64,000 bases of DNA from Neurospora tetrasperma FGSC 2508. Lineage: Eukaryota; Ascomycota; Sordariomycetes; Sordariales; Sordariaceae. Positions 25,997 to 36,501 of the stretch are shown here, one piece after another; the first letter of the stretch is position 1; each line of letters begins with the position of its first letter. Both the position numbers and the translations under genes were made by a program. Where the stretch lies: positions 3,628,095-3,692,094 of the forward strand of contig NW_009799102.1 in the NCBI RefSeq assembly GCF_000213175.1. The letters run 5' to 3'. A model generated the notes under the pieces. That model searched no databases and was not told where the DNA came from. It worked only from the letters and a program-made list of their open reading frames with translations.

Positions 25997-26868
25997 TGAT
26001 TGTTTTGCTTTTTTTTGGTTGTTGATTCGCTCTTTTTTGGTCATAGTTTCATTAGAGTGGTGAGTAGAGAGATGACTGGGTGTGCGGTGTCGGTAGCTGT
26101 AGATGCATAGAGCAATGATATGGCATTGGTATTTCTATTCTGTGACCGTTGAAGCACTTTCAAAGCTCTCGTAGTCATTCTTAAAGTGCTGTATCTTATC
26201 AGTCTGGTATCTCGAGGTCCAGAGCCTAAAATACTTGGTCCTAAAAGGCTAGGCTCCCAGAGTTACATAGGGTCGGATGACACACCCGCCAAAGGAGGGG
26301 GAGCCGTCTTGGCACCTGCATCGCTCTTGTCCCCTTCAGGTTACACCAATCAGCTTTACCGTTTATCCAGCCGACATGCTTCAACGACTTCCCGTCCCTT
26401 TAGGTAGCTGTCTCTTCAATTGCAGTTCTGAACACATCGCGTTTTATTCACATTGAGTTCAAGATTATACTCACTTACTAACTCACCCGCGTCACTCTTT
26501 TTCCCTCTGCCTTCGTTTCTCATCGTCCCTTCACGCATAGAAGGCGGGGATACCTACCTAGCTGTCTTATCCCCCTCTAATCCTTTCCCCCCTCCTCTAT
26601 CTTCCCCGCTTCCTTTTCGTTCTTCCTTCCTTCCTTCTTTCCAACCATCCAACCATCCATCCATCTTCCCCATCCTTCCTTTCCAACATCCATCCATCTT
26701 TCCAACCATCCATCCATCTTTCCCGTCCTTCCTGTTTCCCCTCCTTTCATCCTTCCTATCTCCCCTCCTTTCGTCCTTCCCTCCACTTTCTTCCCCTCCT
26801 CCCTGAGATACCTGACCCATAACATACCTCTGCTTCAACGATCGACAACCGACAGACAACAAAACAGT
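25997..26868. other. Intergenic: vph-1 3' flank and C/T-rich leader of the macro-domain gene
   Basis: The half next to the macro-domain gene is an extreme pyrimidine tract with CCATC-type repeats (about 26580-26800). No gene was found. Confidence 0.6.
26581..26806 (+). repeat. Degenerate CCATC/TTCC pyrimidine repeat tract
   Basis: Short imperfect repeats of CCATC, TTCC and CCCTCC fill about 225 bases immediately upstream of the macro-domain gene, with almost no G on the + strand. Confidence 0.75.
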
Positions 26869-29271
26869 ATGAAACCAACAACCCACCTCCGGGTGTTTAA
26901 CCCCCCACTCAATCTCATCCTTCGTCATGGGTCATCTGCCTCGAAACAGCCGTTGGGAAGGGTCCTTCCTTTGGATGTGCAGTTGCCGCGGCGGCGGCAG
27001 GGACAGCGGCAGGGACAGCCACAACCAGAGGGACAGAGACAGGGACAGGAACAGTTGCAGCGAAAGGTGGTGGAGGGCTGGGTGCGGGTGCGGGGAGTGG
27101 ATGTGGAGAGTCGGGTGCGGGGAGTGGAGGGTTTAGAGAAGAAGGGACGGGGGCAGGGGCAGGAGATGGAAATGGGGATGGGGCAGAGGTTGGGGCAGGA
27201 GAAGGAAATGGAGATGGAAAAGGGACGGGAGATGGAGATGGAGATAGAGATGGAGAAGAGGTTAGAGATGGCGAAGTGGTTGGAGATGGGACAGGAGATG
27301 GGGCAGGAGATGGGCCAGAGGTTGAGGCAGGAGCAAAGGTTGGAACAGAAGGTTGGGCAAGTCAAAGTGGAAGTAAGCGAGGCAAGGCAGCAACAACGAC
27401 ATCAACAACAAATTACGAGGGATGATATTATCGGGGTGCATATCAATAGGCAAAAGGGACACCAACAGCATAGGGGGTACCGACAACAGCAGCAGCAGCG
27501 GGGGTATCATCAACTGGCGGTGGGGAGGGAGGAGCATCAGCATCAACAATATCAGCAGCAACAGCAATATCAGCAACATCAGCAACAGCAAGTGAGACAG
27601 ATTCAGGGACAACAGCACCAACGTCAACAACGTCAGCAAGCGATATTAGCACGGACACATCCGCTACTAATGGATCAAGATCCCTCCAAAGTCTCGGAGA
27701 TGTCAGCGGCAAAAGAGGAAGTAAAGAACGGTGATAATGGGTTGAATGGCCCTGGACAGGGACAGATACAGAGACAAGAAGACGGGAAAACAGGACTGGA
27801 GGAAACTAAGGAGACGGACTTTGGCCTCGCTGAGGTCAGTAATAGTGGTGGTGTTGGTGGTAGTGTTGAAGGTGCTGAGGGTACTGGAGGTGTAAGGATT
27901 CGGAGGCTCGAGAGCCGCGGGGGAAGTAAGAACCGCGGGAGCATTCTTGCTCATATGGGTGGATGGGCTGCCGTTAGGCGTAATCGTGCTGCTGGTGCTC
28001 GTGAAAGTGGAAGTGGAAGTGGAACAGTGAAGAATCAGCAGAGTGAGCAGACTCAGCAGGGCCAGCAGAGTCAAAAGAATCAGCAGGCTCAGCGGGTTCA
28101 GCAGGTTCAGCAGGTTCAGCAGGTTCAACAGACCCAGGAAAGCAATGGGTTGAAAGGTGGTGGCGATGGGAAAGTGAAATCTGAGAAGAAAGCTGAACCA
28201 GTGGGAAAGGTCGAAAAGAAGGGTCCGTCGTATTTCACGTTCAGTCTTAAGAGTGGTCGCAAGTTTGGTCCGGGTGCGTTGGAACACCAAGAGGATTTGG
28301 GTGGTTGGAAGGTAGGAAATGATATGATCATCAATGGTGGGAGCGTGGTGTTGAGGTCCCTGGGGTTGTCGTCGCCGGGGCTAGCAGAGACGACGGCAGA
28401 GACGCGAACACGGGAGGCACGAAAAGCAGAACCAAAGCCCAAGACGACATCAGCATCAACACAAGCAAAAACAGCATCATCAACCAAACAACCACAGCAA
28501 CCACCACCCCCGCTCACCACCCACCACCTCACCCTCATCCCCCACGCCAACTCCTCCGACATCTTCTCACCCTTACCCCCTCCTGGCTCCCTCCTCATCC
28601 ACGCCTGCAACGCCCAAGGCGACTGGGGCACCGGCATAGCCAGGATTTTCCGCACTCACTACCCCGGAGCCTACAAAACCTACCAGGCGCACTGCTCTTC
28701 CACCCCCACCACGTCCACCTCCTCACAAACCAATCTTCTTCAAGACCAAGAAGAAGCCGAGTCCGACCCCATCCAAGCCCGCAAGAACGCTTTGACCAAG
28801 CACCAGCGCAGCTTAGTCGGCACGGCACTGCTCATCCCGCCGCGTCCCTCCGTTCCGGACGACAAGAAGCACTTTATCGGGTGTCTTTTTACCAGTCTTG
28901 GGTATGGCCCTTATAGAGATCCGGCGGTGGCGATGATGAAAGCGACGGGGAAGGCGATGGAAGATTTGATGAGGCATGTTGCGGAGTGGAATGTGAATGT
29001 GAATACTGCTGCTGCTACGAAGAAGAAGCAGAATATTGTTGTTGGTCCCGAGATGAGGATGCCTAAGATTAATGCGGGCAAGTCTGCGGTGGAGTGGGAG
29101 ATGACCAAGGAGGTTTTGGAGAAGTTGGAGGTTAGGGTGCCTGAGGGGATGTTGCCTGGGAAAGGGGAGATTATGATTTTTGATGGGGTTGGTGCCGTTG
29201 AGGGGGAGAAAGGGAAGGGGGGGAAGGGAAAGGGGAAGGGGAAGGGACAGAGAAATGGGAATGGAAAGTAA
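26869..29271 (+). CDS. Macro-domain protein (Poa1-like ADP-ribose 1''-phosphate phosphatase) with a very long low-complexity N-terminus
   Basis: A single open frame of 800 residues from an ATG at 26869. The macro domain lies at about 555-765: LTLIPHANSSDIFS, then LLIHACNAQGDWGTGIARIF (adenosine and diphosphate loop), a Lys/Gln-rich insert of about 45 residues, then FIGCLFTSLGYG. This is the pattern of Poa1, which removes phosphate from ADP-ribose 1''-phosphate, a by-product of tRNA splicing. The tail is Gly/Lys rich. The first 500 residues are unlike yeast Poa1 (177 residues): (M/E)-rich and Q-rich tracts made by GGAGAT and CAG/CAA/ACA repeats. Good donor sequences at 27373 (GTAAGC) and 27592 (GTGAGA) mean the N-terminal half may really be spliced or read in another frame. 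The macro-domain half is firm; the start and upstream exons are not. Confidence 0.72.
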   Translation: MKPTTHLRVFNPPLNLILRHGSSASKQPLGRVLPLDVQLPRRRQGQRQGQPQPEGQRQGQEQLQRKVVEGWVRVRGVDVESRVRGVEGLEKKGRGQGQEMEMGMGQRLGQEKEMEMEKGREMEMEIEMEKRLEMAKWLEMGQEMGQEMGQRLRQEQRLEQKVGQVKVEVSEARQQQRHQQQITRDDIIGVHINRQKGHQQHRGYRQQQQQRGYHQLAVGREEHQHQQYQQQQQYQQHQQQQVRQIQGQQHQRQQRQQAILARTHPLLMDQDPSKVSEMSAAKEEVKNGDNGLNGPGQGQIQRQEDGKTGLEETKETDFGLAEVSNSGGVGGSVEGAEGTGGVRIRRLESRGGSKNRGSILAHMGGWAAVRRNRAAGARESGSGSGTVKNQQSEQTQQGQQSQKNQQAQRVQQVQQVQQVQQTQESNGLKGGGDGKVKSEKKAEPVGKVEKKGPSYFTFSLKSGRKFGPGALEHQEDLGGWKVGNDMIINGGSVVLRSLGLSSPGLAETTAETRTREARKAEPKPKTTSASTQAKTASSTKQPQQPPPPLTTHHLTLIPHANSSDIFSPLPPPGSLLIHACNAQGDWGTGIARIFRTHYPGAYKTYQAHCSSTPTTSTSSQTNLLQDQEEAESDPIQARKNALTKHQRSLVGTALLIPPRPSVPDDKKHFIGCLFTSLGYGPYRDPAVAMMKATGKAMEDLMRHVAEWNVNVNTAAATKKKQNIVVGPEMRMPKINAGKSAVEWEMTKEVLEKLEVRVPEGMLPGKGEIMIFDGVGAVEGEKGKGGKGKGKGKGQRNGNGK
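27170..27350 (+). repeat. GGAGATGGA-type minisatellite inside the macro-domain gene
   Basis: Degenerate hexamer/nonamer repeats of GGAGAT, GGGCAG and GGAAAT encode Met/Glu-rich sequence in the annotated frame and Gly-Asp repeats in another frame. Confidence 0.75.
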
Positions 29272-29611
29272 CGGGAAAATAGGTCCTGGGCACTTCTTGC
29301 GAATCGAGAGAGATGAGTTTAATGAAGGGCTGGTAGAAAGAGTGATGTTGATACCACCACTGTAAAAAGAAGCTATTGGGTCTAGAGTGATAGAACTCCA
29401 CAAACTAACAGCCCGTTTAAGGCAATAATCCCCATGTTTGACCAACCTAACCATATCCATAATCCTTAACGCCTCGCTATGCATATTATCAAAACGAAAT
29501 GATGCCATGCCGTCGTCCCGTTTTCTTCCCAAATCACAGACCAACTTGGCCAAAACCCGGAACCCCCCCAAAAACGAAATACTCTCAACGGCGTTTCCAC
29601 CCAAGGAGATC
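29272..29611. other. Intergenic: convergent 3' flanks of the macro-domain gene and taf13
   Basis: 340 bases between two converging stop codons. No gene or repeat was seen. Confidence 0.7.
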
Positions 29612-30311
29612 CTACCTCCTCTTCGTCGCCGTGCCAATATCCGCCTCGGCTTCCAAATCATCATCCAACTCATCCAACTCCTCATCCTCCAACACACTCT
29701 GCTGTCTCTTCCTCTTTGTCCCGCCGCCGGAACCTAAACCTGACCCCGAACCCGAGACAGTACTTCCCGGTCCCTTTTCCTTTTCTCCTCCCTTCTCCCC
29801 TCCCTTCTCCCCTTTCTCTTTCTCTTTCTCCCCCTTCTCCTTGTCTCCTTTGTCAGTACCCTTCTTCTCCTTCTCCTTCTCCTCCTTATCCGCATCCTTC
29901 ATCAACTGATCCTCAATATTAAAGTTTTTACGCGCCGCCTCGATTTCCTTCTTCTTCTCAAACACCTCCTGGATCTTGCCCATGAACCGCGGGTTCCTCC
30001 GCATGGCAAATTCGAAATCTTCAAACTTGACTTTTTGTCGGCCGGCGTGGTGGGCGGCGCGCGTGGCTTCGAAGCCGACGCCTTGAATGAAATCGGTGAT
30101 GAGCTCGTCGAGCACGCGCACGGTTTCCGGGAGGGGGTTTTTCAGGTCGCCGTGGCCGTAGAGGAGTTGGGCTACTGTTCGGAAAGGGGGGTTAGGTGGG
30201 GGACATGGAAGGAAAGGGGGGTTAGGTGGGGGGGAAAAAAGAAGACGTACGTTCGTTATGGTTAAAGTTCATTTTGCCGACATTTTTGCCGGCGCGGGCG
30301 CGGGGTTCCAT
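29612..30311 (-). CDS. taf13: TFIID subunit TAF13 (histone-fold)
   Basis: Spliced model complement(29612..30174, 30251..30311), 207 residues. The 76-bp intron has donor GTACGT and acceptor GAACAG, and joins FNHNEL to AQLLYGHGD. The histone-fold region covers about 15-90: LAQLLYGHGDLKNPLPETV, VRVLDELITDFIQ, a middle helix with the His-Ala-Gly-Arg stretch, and VKFEDFEFAMRRNPRF, which match TAF13/Spt3-type histone folds. TAF13 pairs with TAF11 in lobe A of TFIID for RNA polymerase II initiation. After residue 105 comes a Lys/Glu/Gly-rich low-complexity tail (KEKE and GEKGGEK repeats), then an acidic stretch and KRKR/KRR basic ends. This tail makes it longer than yeast TAF13 (167). The gene converges with the macro-domain gene and diverges from ksh1. 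Confidence 0.9.
30181..30232. repeat. 22-bp direct duplication in the taf13 intron
   Basis: Two exact 22-base copies, at 30181-30202 and 30211-30232, lie 30 bp apart and are G-rich on the + strand. They occupy most of the 76-bp intron. Confidence 0.9.
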
Positions 30312-31243
30312 GGTGGGCTGCGGGTGGGTGGGCTTGAGGCCCGGCTGTGAGGGTGGTGGTGAGGTTGTGAGAGAAGGTGAGGTGGATGGAGGTGATGGAG
30401 GATTGGGGTCGCGGTTCGCGGTAGAGATGCGTTATGACGAGGTAGGTTTGGTTGAGAAGCGCGTAGAAGGCTGAGTTGATCGGCGGGCTCAAAGGCTCAG
30501 TTGAGCAGACCGAGAAGCTCGACGTCGAAGGTTGGTGCGCTTTGGAGCTTCGAGTTGCGCGGGGTCGAGAGTTCGATCAGCCTTGTCGCATTAAGTGGTG
30601 GAGGAGCGAATGGGAGGATGCGACGCGGGATTAATCCAGCGAAAATAGTAGGCTGTACGATAGTTGTCTAGTTGGCTAGGAAGAGCATTCAGTCCGGCGG
30701 CATACGTCCCGAATTAGGCGTCTTGTCGGAGGACAGGTTCGAAGTTGAAAACGATGACGATGGATCGATCAACAGTGAGGCTCCGAAGTGCCAAACTAAG
30801 AAAGGCCCCCAGGCCCCCCAACGGCGCCAGGAACCCCCTGCCTTGTGTAACCGTGGCTCCACAAGACGGTTTGGGGTCCAATGACCAATCAGCTTCCAGT
30901 CACATCCATCCAAGAGCGAAGAGCTGAAGCTGTGCGCGCCCCGGGGCGTGAGACTGCTGAGCGGCACCCCTAACGACGCTGAAAGTTCAGTGTGGCATTT
31001 CGCAGCCTCGCGGGCCTCTTTTGCCCTGGAAGCCGTGGAAGGAGCTATGACACCCTGGCCTTCACAAGCAGTCACCAACTGACTACACCTACGTAACCAC
31101 CAACACGGCAAGTTCACGACACCTCCACCCGCGATATCCAAGGACGACGAGCGACGAGACCTTTGACGCATCGCTAAAGAACGAGAAGTTGCTGTTCCCC
31201 GACAACCTCACCATAGCCTGCCCCGTAATCCAAAGCGCCCACC
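30312..31243. promoter_or_regulatory. Divergent intergenic promoter region, taf13 / ksh1
   Basis: A 932-bp interval between divergent starts. No reading frame in it resembles a protein; specific sites could not be assigned. Confidence 0.6.
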
Positions 31244-31777
31244 ATGGTATGTCACCCGCAACGTCATGGCGCATCACTTCCCATCGTATCCCATCCCATC
31301 ATCGCTAACCACCTCTCTCGTCGTAGACCGCGCTCTTCAACTTTCAGTCCCTCCTTCTAGTCATTATCCTCCTCGTCTGTACCTCGACATACATACATCA
31401 GATGTTCCCCGCGATTCTCGACCGGAACAAGGATGGGTGAGTTGCCTTTCCCCTTTTTAGCGATGGACCCGGGTCCTCTGCCTCGACACAGCACGAGATT
31501 TGGGAAACAGGACGGGCCTCTAGGAGAGACAAACGATACAAAGGGACCGGTGAACGAAACGACATGCTGACTGACATGAATTGAACAGCTTGATGGGCAT
31601 CTTCTGGAAATGCGCAAGGATAGGCGAGCGGCTGAGTCCGTATGTTAGCATATGTTGTATCTTCATGGCGGTATGTTTCCTCGTTTGTTCCACATAATCC
31701 CCTGTCTGTTCTGTTCCGCTTCGAGCAACATGCTAATAAGATGTGTTGATCAGTTCTCTATGCTTGTTGGCAACTAA
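31244..31777 (+). CDS. ksh1: Kish/TMEM167 family protein (Ksh1), early secretory pathway
   Basis: Four coding exons, join(31244..31246, 31327..31436, 31589..31670, 31754..31777), give 72 residues, the normal family size. The first coding exon is just the ATG. Donors GTATGT, GTGAGT and GTATGT and branch sites GCTAAC, GCTGAC and GCTAAT support the three introns (80, 152 and 83 bp). The product starts TALFNFQSLLLVIILLVC, a hydrophobic segment, followed by the family hallmark LDRNKDG and then IFWKCARIGERLSPYV, ending in a second hydrophobic segment. Kish is a tiny, highly conserved membrane protein of the early Golgi needed for secretion; its biochemical role is not settled. It is too small and split to be found as one frame; the exons were assembled by hand. 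Confidence 0.93.
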
Positions 31778-33150
31778 ATCATTTTTTCCGTTGTTACCTC
31801 GACACGAATACACGTTTTTATAATGCTTAGCGCTCGACAGCCACGTGGTACTGCGCCTTTTAATCATAAACTTGGAGTTGCAGGAGGGAATATTCAAACT
31901 GGGTTTCCACTGAAAGAAAAAGAGGGAGAGAAGGGTTTCGGAGAAAGCGACAGCCCCGACGACATGAGGATGGACATATTTCTGGACCGGGGACAACAAG
32001 GCCGACGGACCTAAAGGAGACACTCAAGAGTGAAACAGGCGGATGGCAATCAGGAGATGGAGAACAACAATGGACATGACGATCTGGCGTGCTCGGGGAC
32101 ACCGACACTTTGCGACTATCGACGCCCAAAACTCAGCACACCTGGCCAATCCCTCTCGGTAAAGCGAGATCGACAGGGTCTTTGTGGGACTTGGAAGCAG
32201 TGGACGCCCTACCGACAATGCTGGACTCCATGATTTCACCGAAATGGGACCCGAGCGAGCTGAGCTGTGGATTGCCGGTTTACTACTGTTCTAGACGACT
32301 GGGCAAGGCTCGACAGTATGAGAAGGGATATGGGATTATCGTGGCTGAGATATCACTAGTGGATCACATGGTATCAAACTGGTTTCGCCTGGCCAACAAT
32401 GCAGATGCTTCCACGCTCTTGTAGCGGTCACCGCTTTTGCGTCTGGCTTGCTGGGTTGAGCACGGTCACGAGGTAGTTAACACCTGGCCTTCGGTCAGTT
32501 CAAGAAGGTTCTAGTATGGTTCTCAACAGGCTATGGCTAGACTATCAAGGTTGCGGATTCTTCATCAGACTTGGGCGGGATGTTCTGGACGATCACCGCG
32601 CCATATCCCTTTCTTTGAGAGACCAAAGAGCAGAGAGAATGATACATTCAAGACCCCCAATGTCCAAGGTTGTCAACTGAACAGGGTGTCCGCAAAAAAT
32701 GGTGCTATGGTCATAACTGCTGCAACTGTTTGCCCTAGATTTTCTTTCTTCTCCTCTATCTTTGACGACTTGTAGTCATGGCTGCTAATGTCATTTCACC
32801 CCGGTGAACAATGGTAGACCGCAATAAGGCTGTTCACATGTTCTCTTTGCTCGCGGATGTCCTTTCCTCCTTAGCTCTGTTCTATTGAAACTGCACGGTT
32901 GGTGATCCCAGAGTATGTTGTGCACTTCCTTGGTCACCAATGGAAGGAAGCAGCTGATAGCCGCCTTACTCGACTTTTATCACTTCGCACTCACACAAAG
33001 CAAGTCACCCGTCATGTCTCTTTCTCTCTATCCCTCTCTTTTTCTTTTGTCTCCTCAGCGTTCGTGGTCTCTCACTCGCCAATTTTTTTTGTTAGTTGTG
33101 TGGAGGATGCTTGAGTCATTCCGGCATCTATGGCCGGAGGAGCTCTCTCA
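31778..33150. other. Intergenic, nothing recognised
   Basis: Short ORFs on both strands, none with family resemblance or plausible splicing. No repeats were seen. Confidence 0.55.
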
Positions 33151-33156
33151 TATAAG
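33151..33156 (+). promoter_or_regulatory. Upstream TATA element of the 5S rRNA gene
   Basis: TATAAG starts at exactly -29 from the first base of the 5S gene, the place where Neurospora 5S genes carry their required upstream TATA element. Confidence 0.8.
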
Positions 33157-33179
33157 TTTAGGAACAGCCCAAAACAAGC

Positions 33180-33299
33180 ACATACGACCATACCCACTGG
33201 AAAACTCGGGATCCCGTCCGCTCTCCCATAGATAAGCCAGTGAGGGCCAGACTAGTAGTTGGGTCGGTGACGACCAGCGAATCCCTGGTGTTGTATGTT
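33180..33299 (+). rRNA. 5S ribosomal RNA (dispersed copy 1)
   Basis: A 120-nt gene beginning ACATACGACC and ending TTGTATGTT, whose ends pair. It matches the main Neurospora 5S rRNA type and is base-for-base the same as the copy at 62379. The internal promoter region is intact. It stands alone, as expected in Neurospora, where 5S genes are scattered and not in the rDNA repeat. Confidence 0.97.
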
Positions 33300-33304
33300 C
33301 TTGG

Positions 33305-33314
33305 TTTTTTTTTT
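33305..33314 (+). terminator. RNA polymerase III terminator (T10)
   Basis: A run of ten T begins five bases after the 5S end. Confidence 0.85.
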
Positions 33315-34126
33315 CTCCTGTTCTTTTTGTTATAGACGACGATCAAGAGCGTAATTTTCCACCTTGTCTATGTCCCTACCGAAGAAAGAAAGAGTCATCA
33401 GTCCGCTAGATTCCATTCAGTCCATATGTTGTCCCAGACACTCAATCGCAGGAATTGGTTGGATCTGGATATAACATATTGAAGCAAAGATACCTCTATG
33501 TTCCCAGTTGAACATCGATGTACTCTCGTTGTTACACGAATGGCGAGTTCTTTTCATTCTTTGTCTACTACTACCATGTGTTGAGTGATCTTTTGTTCAT
33601 TCTCATCTCCATCTTTCTCGATTCCATAGTGTAAATCACATCACACTAATCAACTTGAATATACTTGAAGCAGCATTCACTCAGGTGTGATATCCACGAC
33701 AGACAAAACCATGAACCCGATGGATATATCATCACCGTCGCTGAGGATACCTACCTTACCCGTCAGCTTTACACTGCGTGCTGGTGTGTTGACTCGTTGT
33801 TCATTCGCATCTCAAACTCTTGAGGACCGGATCCTAAGCAACACACCCTCTACGATTCTACGGCTCTATCAGATGGGAGCGAATATCCAATCGCCTCCTT
33901 CTTGCAAATGGAAGGCGGATTTGATGGACATGCATAGGTAGATAAAGCTCCTGAGGATACAATAGGTGTTTGTACCTTTTCTGCCGGTCTCACTCACTCT
34001 TACTATGGATATGTGTAGACACTGAGATAATATAATAACTAATAATCATAACAGGGAAAGAAAAACCGAGTGTCCACAGATATCGTTATTGTTACACTTA
34101 CCATCTTGAGATCTCTCTACTATCTT

Positions 34127-34152
<26 letters not shown>
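34127..34152. repeat. (TC)13 microsatellite
   Basis: Perfect dinucleotide run. Confidence 0.95.
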
Positions 34153-34157
<5 letters not shown>

Positions 34158-34587
34158 AATCCGACCAACACCGTGGAGACGATTGCTGGCTCAAACCCGT
34201 ACACATAAACGTGATCATGGACGTCGTCGGTGACTACATACACCAGAGAACCGCGAAACCGCAGAAGCAAGTCACTTGGAACTACAGACATACAGCAGGT
34301 GGTGGTATAACCCACCGAACCGAACCGACTTTTGGTACACTTTTCTTCACAAGCCACACAAGGCGAGGAGGTATTTCTGAGGCGGCGGCGACGCCGGCTC
34401 TGCATCGCGGCATAGAAGTGGGTGAGTGGCGTAGTCCTCGGTCCTACAACGACGCCGGAGGGACTCCAAAAGGATGGAAGATGGGAGGGAATACTTATCT
34501 ACCTACCTAGCTTCACATCATATAAAGGTACGATGGTAGCCAGATATCAGCTCAAACCGATGCTCTTTGAGAAAGCAACGAAACAAC

Positions 34588-34616
34588 ACAAGAAGAAGAA
34601 GAAGAAGAAGAAGACC
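34588..34616. repeat. (AAG)n microsatellite
   Basis: Eight or more AAG units. Confidence 0.85.
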
Positions 34617-36478
34617 TTTTGAACACCATACTTACCCTCCTTTATAAATGTCGTAGTGCTGACAACTCGGAAAACTCACTTGTAGCTCACTTACTTACTT
34701 ACTAACGTACTTACCTTACGTACTGGACCAGAGATTCCGTGGCAGTCTAATTGGCCATTATGTCATACCCAACGAAGCTCATGAAGGAGTGCTAAGAGGT
34801 CTGTAGTCTCGGACTAGCCCCACCACCGCTACCAACTGTCACTGACAGTCTGACACAGTTGTTGACGATCACGTACACTATAAGGTAATTTTATGAAACA
34901 TGCACTAATAGTGTATGCAGTATACTTGTAAAGCTTTTGAAAGAGCTTGTTACACATGAAATTTTCGTTTGTAAAAAGAGATCCTCAGTATGGTAGTAGC
35001 TTGGTAGATGTAGCGTACGTAAGCGTGGGTGTACTGTACTGTACGTGGTTGATTCCATTTGCACTTGCTACCACTGACCTGACAAAGAGTGGATGGTTGT
35101 CTTCTAGAATAGAAGAGAGATACCCTGAGGCTTTATATCGTTGATGGACACTACACTAGAAGGTGAAAGGAGACTTTCGAGGCGCGATAGCTGATGATAA
35201 TGTTGAGACGCACTCGAGGATGTTGCATCTGAAGGGGGGTTGTGCAGCAAGATTGATGAGTTGGTCCAACGTCCAATGTTTCAAGGTTCGACCTAGTGAT
35301 CCTGCGGCGCGGCAACGGCAAAGGGCGAAAAAAGACGGCAGCGAGCGGCGGCGGCGGCAGCAGCGGCGGGATCGGATTGAATCGGATCCGAGTCGGAGGG
35401 TTGTAAGAAGGGTTGGTTGTCTGGGTGTGTTTGAATCCGAAGCCGCCCCCCTCTTCTTGAGGCACCCGCCGCATCTTGCAAACGCCGCATCCAGGTGCAG
35501 CACGGCAACGTTTTGAGAGAGAGCACCGCACTGATACTGATTGATGGTGCGCGGCGGGCTATTCTGAAACTCTTTTTTCTCTCTTTTCATACGGAACATC
35601 ATTCACTTTTCATTGAGAAAGCCAATCCAGCCATTCGTGGCGATTTGATTGATTGCCTGTTTGTCGCCTGACTCGGCAACATGCCTCACACTTGTAAGAG
35701 ACAGAGAAGCCAGAGCGAGGGAGGCCGGACCCGGACGGAACCAGCAAACTCGTTCAAAGCGGGGTTGGGGAAAGTATGAGAGTGTGTGAATGTGCAGTGA
35801 GGAGTGTGGATGAAAATTGAGAAAAATGAAAAAAAGAGGGTGCGTACGCAAGAAGGCGTAACGGCTCCCAGCATGGCTTGTGTGATATCGTGATGCTGTT
35901 GTGTCTAATTTGCTTCCTTCCCAAAGCAGTGCCGGGCAGCAAATGTGTGTATGTCGTCACCCTTGCGGCGTCCGGTCATTCATTCATCTGGATGGACTGC
36001 GTGTTATTGCTTGACTGCTTTCCTACTCACTGCCACTTACTTGGCCGGTTCTGTTGTCCTGTTCCTCTTGTCATCATCATCTCTGCCACGGCACAACACA
36101 GAGCGAGAGGATCCACGTCCCTCCATTAGTATTGTCTCAGTGAGTGTGGTTTCGGCTTCCATCAAGATGAGCTGAATGGGTTTGTTGTTGTTTTTCTGTA
36201 ACAAACTATATGACTCGCGGGTCGTGTAGCAGGATTTTTTGTGAAATTCGCTGCTGCGGGCGCTCAGGTGGCCGTGTTTAGGCTCGGCTGTGACAACTCA
36301 CCTGGCAGTAGTATGTTTGACGAAACAAGCACCGTCCACCGAGCGGCGGCGGCAGCAGCGGCAAGCACTAGGGATGTAAGAGAAAAAGAGATAAGAGTAG
36401 GTTTCATTGTGAATTGTTTATGCGTTTCGACGCGACGCTGCTTCCCTGTGGAAAGACACATTAGGAAGAAAAAAAACC

Positions 36479-36501
36479 AAAAAAAAAAAAAAAAAAAAAA
36501 A
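36479..36501. repeat. A23 homopolymer
   Basis: Uninterrupted run of A in the gene-poor interval, except for the short CC break before it. Confidence 0.85.

Noticed and set aside
28813-29697. A 294-residue - strand frame
   Set aside because: It lies antisense to the macro domain and the end of that gene; the + strand frame has the conserved motifs.
33159-33235. A peptide frame repeated at 62361-62434
   Set aside because: The shared sequence is the 5S rRNA gene, not a protein domain.
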